Positions 1 to 5,831 are shown, numbered from the stretch's first letter. The stretch is DNA of 6,249 bases from Nitrospirota bacterium (GCA_005877855.1 VBOF01000029.1:1-6249); one strand, 5' to 3'. Notes: generated from the letters alone by a model not told the origin. Numbers and translations are program-made.

Positions 1-572
1 ACACGGTTAGAATGGCGGACCAATTCCGGATCCTTGGCCGCTAGCAGGCCGGACAGGGCCTTCCACGCACTGGACGAGTCATGCCGCCCCTGCCACGCGT
101 CCTCGAATTGTTTGAGCGCGCCCCGGAGACCCTCGAGCCGTCGCTTTTTTTCCAGCGATTGATTGATGATCGCGATCAACTCTGTGACGTTGAACGGCTT
201 GAGCAGATAGCCGGACGCGCCGTACCGAAGCCCGTCCATCGCGGATTTCAGGCTCCCGTAGCCGGTGATCACGATGACCTCCACGTGCTCGTAATCGCGC
301 TTGATGTCCTGCAGGAGCTCCGCTCCTTGCTTGCCCGGGAGCTTGAGGTCCAGGGTTACCAAATCGATCGCCTGTTCTTTCAGGAGTTGGAGGGCGGCCT
401 CTGCGCTGTCCACCGAATGCAGGTTGTAGAAGGGACGGAGGATCAGTTTGAGCGCCTCGCGCGGGCCGGCTTCGTCCTCCACGATCAGGATGGTCGGCTT
501 GGACGAGTCTCGCTCCCGAACCGCTTGGTGGCGCTCGTTGGGAACGTGGAACTGGGGAGTCTCTACCGGCAC
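1..572 (-). CDS. Response regulator with receiver domain entering an HD/HD-GYP domain (partial, C-terminus off left edge)
   Basis: 190 complete codons are visible before the window ends. Residues about 27-140 form a CheY-like receiver: acidic pair E32/D33 in ILIVEDE, phosphoacceptor D75 in TLDLKLPG, T103 in VITGYG and K125 in YLLKPF. A charged linker (about 140-170) leads to residues 171-190, ending KDPELVRHSNRV. That matches the start of HD-GYP/HD phosphodiesterase domains (typically ALEARDPYTxGHSxRV), where the His is the first metal ligand. HD-GYP proteins hydrolyse cyclic-di-GMP, so phosphorylation probably gates second-messenger breakdown, but the HD and GYP motifs themselves lie outside the window. 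The GTG start at 572 is chosen because AGGAG sits six bases upstream and the receiver follows after a short unstructured N-terminus. It lies downstream of the NtrC-type regulator in the same direction but has its own 250-base leader with a promoter candidate, so it may be transcribed separately. A plain HDOD-type or other HD output is the main alternative. Confidence 0.85.
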   Translation of the reverse strand, partial: MPVETPQFHVPNERHQAVRERDSSKPTILIVEDEAGPREALKLILRPFYNLHSVDSAEAALQLLKEQAIDLVTLDLKLPGKQGAELLQDIKRDYEHVEVIVITGYGSLKSAMDGLRYGASGYLLKPFNVTELIAIINQSLEKKRRLEGLRGALKQFEDAWQGRHDSSSAWKALSGLLAAKDPELVRHSNR

Positions 573-578
573 CTCTGT

Positions 579-583
579 CTCCT
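579..583 (-). promoter_or_regulatory. Ribosome binding site deciding the GTG start at 572
   Basis: AGGAG on the minus strand with a six-base spacer to GTG. No ATG in the same frame lies closer to the receiver domain, so this site selects the GTG start. Confidence 0.7.
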
Positions 584-760
584 ATGTCTGAAGAAGCGCA
601 TCCTAACGTTGTTCTCTAGCAACTGCCATGCCTTCCGAGATGTTCAGAACCCGCGCTCCCCAATACGCTCAAAGCTGACATGCCCTGTCGCTCCGTTGCG
701 TCGCTGCATCGAGACAGGCAGCAAACATTGACGCTCCCGTACAAAATTGAACAAGGGGGC

Positions 761-769
761 ATTGTATCA
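761..769 (-). promoter_or_regulatory. Extended -10 promoter candidate for the HD-type response regulator
   Basis: On the minus strand the bases read TGATACAAT, a TGn extended -10 with a 5/6 match to TATAAT. No good -35 hexamer lies 17-18 bases upstream, as is common for extended -10 promoters. Transcription would start near 754 and give a leader of about 180 bases. Confidence 0.4.
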
Positions 770-774
770 CAGGT

Positions 775-796
775 TTGGCCAATTACGAAATTTCGT
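775..796. promoter_or_regulatory. Adjacent perfect palindromes, possible operator
   Basis: TTGGCCAA (775-782) and ACGAAATTTCGT (785-796) are perfect palindromes separated by two bases. They lie just upstream of the extended -10 element, where the -35 region would be. The placement suits an activator or repressor site, but no specific regulator family is recognised and binding is inferred. Confidence 0.35.
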
Positions 797-822
797 GCGT
801 TGTAGTCCTGTGCCATCACGAC

Positions 823-2235
823 TCATGCCGAGGGCACGTCCTTGGGGCCGGGTGCCGCTTGCGTGTCCGGGCATTTGATCCCGAGCATATCCATCCGATA
901 CTTGAGCATCCGTCTGGTGATGCCCAGCAGGGCCGCGGCGTGAGTCTGGACATGGCCCGTCCGCGTCAGGGCATCGAGAATCAACTCTCGTTCAAATTCC
1001 TGGACCGCTTTCTCCAGGGAGACCTGTCCGGACAGTGCGCTCTGTCGTAGCCCGGTATGCCGGCTTTCGGTCTTGAGCGTGGTCGGGAGGTGGTCCATCG
1101 TGACCTCCGTGCCGCGACACCACACGATGGCCTGCTCGATGACGTTCTCGAGTTCGCGAACATTGCCGGGCCAGTGATACCGCGTCAGCAGTTCCATCGC
1201 CTCTTTCGAGATCTCCAGCGGTGGACGTCCCTCTGCCTCCAGCCGCTTGGAGAGGAAATGCTTGGACAAGTACGGGATGTCCTCCCGACGATCCCGCAAG
1301 GGCGGTATGGAGAGTACGGCCACGTTGATGCGATAGTACAGGTCTTCCCGGAACTCCTTCCGGGGGACCAGATCCTCCAGGATCTTGTTCGTCGCGGCGA
1401 TGATCCGCACGTCCACTTTGATCGTTTGCGTTCCGCCGACGCGGGTGAACTCCCGCTCCTGCAGGAAGCGAAGCAGTTTCGCCTGCGTGAGCATGCCGAG
1501 GTCGCCGACCTCGTCCAGGAACAGCGTGCCGCCGTGGGCGAGCTCGACCTTGCCGAGCCGGCGCGCCAGAGCGCCTGTGAAGGCGCCTTTCTCATGCCCG
1601 AACAGCTCGCTCTCGATGAGGGTCTCCGGGATGGACGCGCAGTTGAGGGCGATGAATGGCCGCTCCTGCCTGGAGCTGTTGTAGTGCAGGGCGCGGGCGA
1701 CCAACTCCTTGCCCGTGCCGCTCTCGCCGGTGATCAGGACGGTCGTGCGGGTGTCGGCCACCTGCTCGATTTTAGAGTAGATCTCCTGCATGGCCGGGCT
1801 CTTGCCCACCAGGTTGTGGAAGGCGTACGACTTCAGGACCTGCGCGCGGAGGTAGCGAACCTCGGACTCCAGCGCCTGTGTAGCCAGGGCCTTGGCCACG
1901 ATCATGCGGAGTTCCTCGACGTCGAACGGCTTGGCGAGGTAATCGGCCGCGCCGATCTTCATGGCTTCGACGGCGGTCTTGACTGTCTTGACGGCGGTCA
2001 GCATGATCACGGGAACTGTGGGGTCCTCCGAGCGCATGGATTGCAAGAGCCCGAGCCCGTCCGACCCAGGCATGAGCACATCCAGAAGCACCAGGTTGGG
2101 AAGTTCCTGCCGGAACCGGGCCAGGCCTTCCTGCGCGTTTGTGGCGCACAGGACCTCGTAGGTCGGCTCGAGGGTCATTTGCAGGGAGGCGCGTATCCCC
2201 GGCTCGTCGTCGACTACCAAGACCCGTTTCTTCAT
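823..2235 (-). CDS. NtrC-family sigma-54-dependent response regulator
   Basis: This 470-residue protein is complete and of normal family length. Residues 1-120 are the receiver: D9/D10, phosphoacceptor D52 in LLDVLMPG, T80 and K102. Residues about 143-385 are the AAA+ sigma-54 activator domain: Walker A GESGTGKE (170-177), the sigma-54 contact loop GAFTGA (217-222), Walker B GGTLFLDE (235-242), and the arginine-finger region REDLYYRIN (296-304). Residues about 415-453 form a Fis-type helix-turn-helix (HAAALLGITRRMLKYR). It should bind upstream enhancer sites and drive sigma-54 RNA polymerase by ATP hydrolysis. The ATG at 2235 overlaps the TGA of the stranded kinase tail (ATGA) and has only a weak ribosome binding site, so its translation was probably coupled to the kinase. 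Every catalytic and DNA-contact motif looks intact. It resembles the PrsR/AtoC/ZraR group in layout, but its targets cannot be read from the sequence, and no clear sigma-54 promoter occurs in the window. Confidence 0.95.
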   Translation of the reverse strand: MKKRVLVVDDEPGIRASLQMTLEPTYEVLCATNAQEGLARFRQELPNLVLLDVLMPGSDGLGLLQSMRSEDPTVPVIMLTAVKTVKTAVEAMKIGAADYLAKPFDVEELRMIVAKALATQALESEVRYLRAQVLKSYAFHNLVGKSPAMQEIYSKIEQVADTRTTVLITGESGTGKELVARALHYNSSRQERPFIALNCASIPETLIESELFGHEKGAFTGALARRLGKVELAHGGTLFLDEVGDLGMLTQAKLLRFLQEREFTRVGGTQTIKVDVRIIAATNKILEDLVPRKEFREDLYYRINVAVLSIPPLRDRREDIPYLSKHFLSKRLEAEGRPPLEISKEAMELLTRYHWPGNVRELENVIEQAIVWCRGTEVTMDHLPTTLKTESRHTGLRQSALSGQVSLEKAVQEFERELILDALTRTGHVQTHAAALLGITRRMLKYRMDMLGIKCPDTQAAPGPKDVPSA

Positions 2236-2405
2236 ACGCCGCGCGTTTCCATCTGGGCTTCCAGTACCCGCGCGGGGACAGCCGGCAGGTTCACCAGGAA
2301 CGTCGTCCCGCGTCCGAGCTCGCTTTTGACTTCGATGTGCCCCCCGTGCTCCTGGACGATCTGGTGCACGATCGTCAGTCCTCGGGGGCTTTGGAGAGCC
2401 GGTGG
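2220..2405. repeat. Direct repeat copy 1 (kinase tail and regulator start), carrying a 127-base deletion
   Basis: 2220-2377 aligns without gaps to 5937-6094 (about 9 mismatches). The alignment then skips 6095-6221 and resumes with 2378-2405 against 6222-6249 (about 3 mismatches in 28). Both copies lie in the same orientation, 3717 bases apart. The repeat probably continues leftward of the regulator start in neither copy and rightward of 2405 in both, but the partner of the latter lies outside the window. Confidence 0.9.
2232..2374 (-). pseudogene. Stranded C-terminal tail of histidine kinase HK1
   Basis: In a frame different from the upstream kinase body, this stretch encodes HQIVQEHGGHIEVKS, then LGRGTTFLVNLP, and ends METRGV followed by TGA. 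It is the last part of a HATPase_c domain and is nearly identical to the end of the HK2 gene at 5949-6090. It lies behind the premature stop at 2375-2377 and has no start codon of its own, so it is presumably untranslated. Its TGA overlaps the ATG of the NtrC-type regulator, a fossil of translational coupling between kinase and regulator. Confidence 0.85.
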
Positions 2406-4255
2406 GTGCGCACGATCAACTCGCCGCCGCGGTCGCCCATGGCTTCGATGGCGTTGATGAAGAGATTGAGCAGCACCTGTTTGATCTGTTGGCGATCCAA
2501 CAAGACTGAGGGCAAATCGGCGGCCAGGTCCTTCTTCAGCCGGACCTCCTTCGAGTCCGCCTTGATTCTGACGAAATACAGGCAGGATTCCACGATGACG
2601 TTGATGTCATCCTCTTGGAACTTGGGCTCCATGTAGCGCGCGTAGTCCAGGATCTCCTGGATGAGGCGCTCGATCCGGGCGACATCCTCCGCCACCACGG
2701 TGCTGAAGTGGCCGATGAACTCCGGGTCGTCCTTGCGCTCCGGGGTCAATTGGATGAAGGTCTTGATGGACGTCAAAGGGTTGCGGACCTCGTGGGCGAA
2801 GCCGCCCGCAATCGTCTCCAGCGAGCGCAGGCGGTCCGTTCTCTGGACGAGCGACCGAGAGTGTTTCAGCTCTTCGTACAGGGCCGCGTTATCCAGGGCG
2901 ATGGCGGCAGCTTGCGCCAGCGTGGTCAGCAAGCTGAGGTCCTGGTCGGTGTACAGGTAATGGTCGGTCCGTGCCCCCAGGTTGCAGAAACCGACAAGGC
3001 AGTTTTTGTTTATGAAGGGAATGCAGACCTCAGCCCCCATGCTCTGGAGGCGGCCGATGACAGGTCGGATTGCATCGTTTTGAGCCGAATGTTTCAACTC
3101 CTCCACCACGATAGGAGCTCGACATTTAGCCAGGAAGTCTACAAGGTCGTCATTAGCGTTCAGCCGAGAGTAAATTTTCTCTCCCGAACCGGCCCCATAG
3201 GAGGAGGTGGGGATGTAGACGGCTTTTTCCTTATCAACGAGGTACAGCGTGACGGTTTTAATGTTCATGCCGGTGACCAGTGTCCGTACAATTTCCTCGG
3301 TGAGCGTTTTGAGATCGAGGATTGTGACCATGGCTTTGGAGAACTTTGATAGGGTTTCGGACATGTCATATCGGCGCCTGAATAAGGTTCGGGCGATTGC
3401 ATTCTGCGTCTCTGCTTTGAGCCTGCCGGTTCCGATCAGGAGGAGGGCGATGAGCAGGACCAGTAAGATCGAAAACGGATGACTGACTGTGCCGAAATAG
3501 GCTTCCTGGGCCATCAGAAGGATGACGTAGGAAGGGGCCAGGAACATAATCAAGAGCATCAGGTAAGTGAGCCCTTTCTCCATTGCCACTATGATATCCA
3601 TAAGCCGATATTTGACGATGGCATAAGTCATAATGATCGGGTAGAGCACAATGGCGAAATTTCCATATGGATACAGATCGAATCCGAAGATGGGTAGATA
3701 GTCTAACGATCCTCCCGAGTAACCAATGCCCGTCGCCAAGAAGAAATATTTGATCTGATTTTGCTTCAGGCCCGAGCTGCGGTGATGGGTCTTGAGAAGC
3801 TCATAATGGCTGAAGAACACCATTCCGACCCACCACAAGAAGAACAACGGGAACAAATGACCGGGTTGGGAGTAATAAAAGGATGAAAAAGCCAACCGGG
3901 TTCCCGAGAAGAACCACTCGGTGAAGATCACAGGAAAGAAGATCACCCCGATGGCATAAGACAGATAGAGGAATCGCTTTTCTGAACGTTCGCAGAATAC
4001 GTGGACGAAATGGTAGAACAGGATAGGAATCCACAGCACGCCACAGGCAAAAGCAAGGCGCCATGCCCACAAGGCCTCCGTCTCAGTTCTCGCAAGGCCG
4101 ATCCAGAGGCCGCCCAATCCCCACACCGCCACCGAAGCGGTAAAGACGAACCAGAGCCTGTTGAGCGGCTGGGTTCTACCTTTCAGGTAGACGAAATACC
4201 CAAAGCTTAAAGAGGTAATGCCTGTTAAGAGCCCGGAAAGCGCGAAGGGATTCAT
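2375..4255 (-). CDS. Membrane 7TM-GAF sensor histidine kinase HK1, truncated in the ATPase domain
   Basis: The protein has 626 residues. Residues 4-277 hold about nine hydrophobic segments (near 4-24, 33-54, 61-86, 95-116, 133-153, 168-190, 197-214, 228-248, 260-277), resembling the 7TM N-terminal region of histidine kinases. A GAF-type domain covers about 300-460. A HisKA dimerisation domain follows, with phospho-acceptor H488 in FAHEVRNPLTS. The ATPase domain begins with the N box (QVLLNLFINAIEAM, N597 and N601) but stops at residue 626, before the D, F and G boxes. Comparison with HK2 shows that 127 bases are missing here, shifting the frame into an immediate TGA. The product should be inserted in the membrane and may dimerise and accept phosphate in trans, but should not bind ATP normally. 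The layout resembles PrsK-like kinases. The start at 4255 has no clear ribosome binding site but overlaps the stop of a small upstream ORF by ATGA. GC falls from about 65% in the kinase part to 42-47% in the sensor part, suggesting a chimera. A sequencing or assembly error is the alternative. Confidence 0.85.
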   Translation of the reverse strand: MNPFALSGLLTGITSLSFGYFVYLKGRTQPLNRLWFVFTASVAVWGLGGLWIGLARTETEALWAWRLAFACGVLWIPILFYHFVHVFCERSEKRFLYLSYAIGVIFFPVIFTEWFFSGTRLAFSSFYYSQPGHLFPLFFLWWVGMVFFSHYELLKTHHRSSGLKQNQIKYFFLATGIGYSGGSLDYLPIFGFDLYPYGNFAIVLYPIIMTYAIVKYRLMDIIVAMEKGLTYLMLLIMFLAPSYVILLMAQEAYFGTVSHPFSILLVLLIALLLIGTGRLKAETQNAIARTLFRRRYDMSETLSKFSKAMVTILDLKTLTEEIVRTLVTGMNIKTVTLYLVDKEKAVYIPTSSYGAGSGEKIYSRLNANDDLVDFLAKCRAPIVVEELKHSAQNDAIRPVIGRLQSMGAEVCIPFINKNCLVGFCNLGARTDHYLYTDQDLSLLTTLAQAAAIALDNAALYEELKHSRSLVQRTDRLRSLETIAGGFAHEVRNPLTSIKTFIQLTPERKDDPEFIGHFSTVVAEDVARIERLIQEILDYARYMEPKFQEDDINVIVESCLYFVRIKADSKEVRLKKDLAADLPSVLLDRQQIKQVLLNLFINAIEAMGDRGGELIVRTHRLSKAPED

Positions 4256-4380
4256 GTCTTGTGACGGAATGGCGTTTCAGGTTGCGGGATGGGTCGCGAT
4301 GGGGAAATGAAAGTTCTGGGAATGTGAGTGTGTGAGGTGCAGGACCGACCGTCAAGTGCTGTTGATCGCAAGGCGTCCAT
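4252..4380 (-). CDS. Small hypothetical ORF (42 aa) coupled to HK1 by ATGA
   Basis: ATG at 4380 follows AGGAG with a nine-base spacer. The frame ends in a TGA that overlaps the HK1 ATG. The N-terminal part (MDALRSTALDG) and the codons just upstream in the same frame (KHVDEILRQENEA) look like charged, helical protein. The rest is rich in Pro, Ser, Thr and His and is unconvincing. I recognise no family. Its best support is the ribosome binding site together with the ATGA overlap, because HK1 itself lacks a ribosome binding site. It may be the remnant of a longer gene that began at 4472. Confidence 0.35.
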   Translation of the reverse strand: MDALRSTALDGRSCTSHTHIPRTFISPSRPIPQPETPFRHKT

Positions 4381-4439
4381 GGCTTCATTCTCCTGACGCA
4401 GGATCTCATCCACATGCTTGCACAGAACGTGCTTGGTGC

Positions 4440-4472
4440 CTACACGTGAGGCTCTTTGTGGAAACTGGACAT
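4440..4472 (-). other. Ten-codon ORF directly abutting the PilZ-HDO stop, possible 5' part of a frameshifted gene
   Basis: ATG at 4472 directly follows the TAA of the PilZ-HDO gene (TAAATG) and reads MSSFHKEPHV before TAG at 4440-4442. Removing one GT from the GTGT run just before the stop would join it to the frame that reads on through KHVDEILRQENEA to the ATGA overlap with HK1, giving about 72 codons. This reading is inference from spacing and frame only. Confidence 0.25.
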
Positions 4473-5696
4473 TTATTTTTCTGATGCCGCATAAGCTCTG
4501 TTGACCTCGTAGGTGTCAGTACAATTATAACAGGCCTCTAAAGCCATCAAGAAATATTCAAAGCTTCGCTGCGTGGCGAAAATGACTTTTTCTTGCAGCT
4601 CCTTCGTGGTCGCATAGGTTTTCATGACCTCAAGGGCTTGCAAAGGATGCAGGTCATCGTAACGGCCGTGCCCCTCCATCCACCAATAGGCTTTCTTATC
4701 CAGGTGGACGCCTTCCATGCCATCGTAGTGCGGAAAGCCCTTGATCGTTGACTTTGCGATGTCCTGAGTGACGCCTTCAACCGAATAATTAGTGGCGCCC
4801 ACTGCCTCTGCAAGCGACCCACGGGTGTTAATGGACCAAAGCCAGTGTGTGAGCGCTTCAACCTCAGGAAGCGGCTGGACCGTATAGAGCACATATGGAT
4901 CGATGCCGAATCCCTGAGCCATGTAGACCCACTGTTCTGCATGCCGTTTCTCGACGCGGACATTGTCGATCATGTACCCACGAGAACGCGAGTCATGGGT
5001 CTTGGTGATGTTCAGCGCGATCCATTTGGGGAAAGTTTCGATGAAAGGGTACAATTGAACGATCCACGTCCTCATCTTTCTGACCGGAAGGGTCCCGGCA
5101 GAGGCTTCCCTGACAAGTCTGGATTCCAGGATAGCATTCCGATAGGGCTCAAGGCACCGATTCATGTCAAGAATCCAGGCAGGGTGTGGGGTGAAGCCCT
5201 TCCTTGTCTTCCCCTCCTTTGGTCTTTCCGTCGAATGAGATTCGGCAGCGAAGGTAGGTAATCGCGCGGCTTCCAGAGCCAGAGTGTCGCGGGAGACCTG
5301 AATCTTCACCAGCGAATTCTCTTGCATACGCGAACTCTGTTTCAGCGCTTCTATCGCTGAGATCAGGATTTTCTGTTCCCACTCTCGGATCGCAGAAAAC
5401 CTGATCTGGATGCCATACGCGTCGGATGGGCTCTTTCCGCTTTGGGTGCAGAGGGCGACCTGACCGGATAGGTTCAGATAACACACATTCTCCCCGAAGG
5501 AGAACTGCAGGCTCAGGGGAGTGCCGGGTTTCAGGGAACTGGCGCTGATCAAGCGCAGGCCGTCTTGAGTAAGAGCCTTCGTGTAACCGGCGATTGCTTT
5601 GTCCCCAACCGGTAACTCGAAAGGAATCCGCAGGGCTGTCTCCACGCCACTGGTTGTCTTACGTGTACGATGCTCAACTGTTTTTTTTGTAGACAT
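4473..5696 (-). CDS. PilZ-like domain fused to heme-oxygenase-like diiron oxidase (HDO/TenA-PqqC fold) protein
   Basis: The protein has 407 residues and no signal peptide or membrane segment. Residues about 20-118 have a PilZ-like beta pattern (RIPFELPVG, ALTQDGLRLI, LKPGTPLSLQF, YGIQIRF), but the c-di-GMP motifs are degenerate: no RxxxR is evident, and the (D/N)xSxxG position reads ALTQDG. A linker (about 120-165) leads to an all-helical domain (about 168-392) of the TENA/PqqC/Haem_oxygenase_2 superfamily, seen in FIETFPKW, NVRVEKRHAEQW, GATNYSVEG and EGHGRYDDLHP. Candidate iron ligands are E220, E249/H252 (ExxH), E307, and H343, D347 and H350 (HxxxDxxH), the arrangement of UndA/SznF/CADD-like diiron oxidases. 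This predicts an O2-activating oxidase or oxygenase; the substrate is unknown. The start at 5696 has AGGA with an eight-base spacer, and that region is duplicated just upstream. It lies upstream of HK1 and shares its lower GC, suggesting co-transfer. A non-enzymatic TenA-like regulator is possible, but the full ligand set argues against it. Confidence 0.75.
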   Translation of the reverse strand: MSTKKTVEHRTRKTTSGVETALRIPFELPVGDKAIAGYTKALTQDGLRLISASSLKPGTPLSLQFSFGENVCYLNLSGQVALCTQSGKSPSDAYGIQIRFSAIREWEQKILISAIEALKQSSRMQENSLVKIQVSRDTLALEAARLPTFAAESHSTERPKEGKTRKGFTPHPAWILDMNRCLEPYRNAILESRLVREASAGTLPVRKMRTWIVQLYPFIETFPKWIALNITKTHDSRSRGYMIDNVRVEKRHAEQWVYMAQGFGIDPYVLYTVQPLPEVEALTHWLWSINTRGSLAEAVGATNYSVEGVTQDIAKSTIKGFPHYDGMEGVHLDKKAYWWMEGHGRYDDLHPLQALEVMKTYATTKELQEKVIFATQRSFEYFLMALEACYNCTDTYEVNRAYAASEK

Positions 5697-5751
5697 AACT
5701 GTATTCCTTACGATCCTTTTGCGGACATTACTGTATTCCTCACGGTCCGAT
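5689..5751. repeat. Tandem duplication of a translation start region, 32-base period
   Basis: Bases 5689-5719 align with 5721-5751 at a 32-base offset. The core, GACATwACTGTATTCCT on the plus strand (5692-5708 and 5724-5740), differs at one base only. Each copy holds AGGA, an eight-base spacer, ATG and a TCn second codon. The outer positions have diverged more than the core. Confidence 0.8.
5708..5728 (-). other. Six-codon leader ORF (uORF) before the PilZ-HDO gene
   Basis: ATG at 5728 has AGGA with an eight-base spacer, identical in layout to the main start, and encodes MSAKGS followed by TAA. The TAA overlaps the AGGA of the main gene (TAAGGA), so a ribosome ending here sits on the next binding site. 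The first codons parallel those of the main gene (MSTK), as expected from the tandem duplication. It may tune translation of the main gene by reinitiation, or may simply be a duplication scar. Confidence 0.5.
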
Positions 5752-5759
5752 GTGGCTGG

Positions 5760-5767
5760 ACCTCCTT
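5760..5767 (-). promoter_or_regulatory. Strong Shine-Dalgarno sequence without a usable start codon
   Basis: The minus strand reads AAGGAGGT, a full match to the anti-Shine-Dalgarno. The triplet eight bases downstream is ATC, not ATG. A GTG lies 16 bases away and is too far. The first usable start is the leader ORF at 5728, which has its own AGGA. It may be a ribosome standby site or the remains of a lost start. Confidence 0.4.
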
Positions 5768-5784
5768 CACGGAAGCTTCATATG

Positions 5785-5812
5785 ATAGTATTTTTCATAA
5801 GAAATGCAACAA
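5785..5812 (-). promoter_or_regulatory. Candidate sigma-70-type promoter for the PilZ-HDO gene
   Basis: On the minus strand, TTGTTG (5807-5812) and TACTAT (5785-5790) are 16 bases apart in AT-rich DNA, about 90 bases upstream of the PilZ-HDO start. Each hexamer is only a partial consensus match. The -35 hexamer falls inside the tandem TGCAACAA repeat. Confidence 0.35.
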
Positions 5813-5822
5813 TTGCAACAAG
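5805..5822. repeat. Tandem nine-base direct repeat
   Basis: The plus strand reads TGCAACAAT at 5805-5813 followed at once by TGCAACAAG at 5814-5822. One copy overlaps the -35 candidate, so it could be a paired regulator site; no regulator is identified. Confidence 0.5.
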
Positions 5823-5831
5823 ATAAGCTTC

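Larger units (their letters stand above)
573..822 (-). other. Intergenic leader between the NtrC-type regulator and the HD-type response regulator
   Basis: This 250-base stretch has no convincing gene. A 67-codon open frame at 616-819 lacks a ribosome binding site, looks unlike protein and covers the promoter candidate. On the minus strand it holds an extended -10 promoter (761-769) flanked by two palindromes (775-782 and 785-796), then an untranslated leader of about 180 bases. Within the leader, 681-689 and 713-720 can pair as an eight-base stem with one bulged base around a 23-base loop. No poly-T tract follows, so it is not a standard terminator. I recognise no known riboswitch. Confidence 0.5.

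Noticed and set aside
681..720. Leader hairpin as a riboswitch or terminator
   Set aside because: A bulged eight-base stem with a large loop, no T tract and no conserved riboswitch core that I recognise. It was left as a note within the spacer.
81..731. Plus-strand open frame opposite the receiver-HD gene
   Set aside because: It is antisense to a clear receiver domain, has no recognisable protein features, and only reflects high-GC third-position bias.
800..817. Possible sigma-54 promoter, TGGCAC on the minus strand before the receiver-HD gene
   Set aside because: The -24 half matches, but the bases at the -12 position are TACAA and lack the essential GC.
616..819. Minus-strand 67-codon open frame in the 573-822 spacer
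   Set aside because: No ribosome binding site, Cys/Ser-rich unstructured product, and it covers the extended -10 promoter and palindromes.
1057..2457. Long plus-strand open frame (466 codons) opposite the NtrC-type regulator
   Set aside because: It is the antisense of a high-GC gene with complete domain motifs. Its product is low-complexity Arg/Leu/Asp-rich sequence with no recognisable domain, and it crosses the kinase-regulator junction.
4176..4415. Minus-strand 79-codon open frame overlapping the start of HK1
   Set aside because: Most of its 3' part is an out-of-frame copy of the HK1 start, and its product shows no family features. The 42-codon frame ending in ATGA fits the gene order better.
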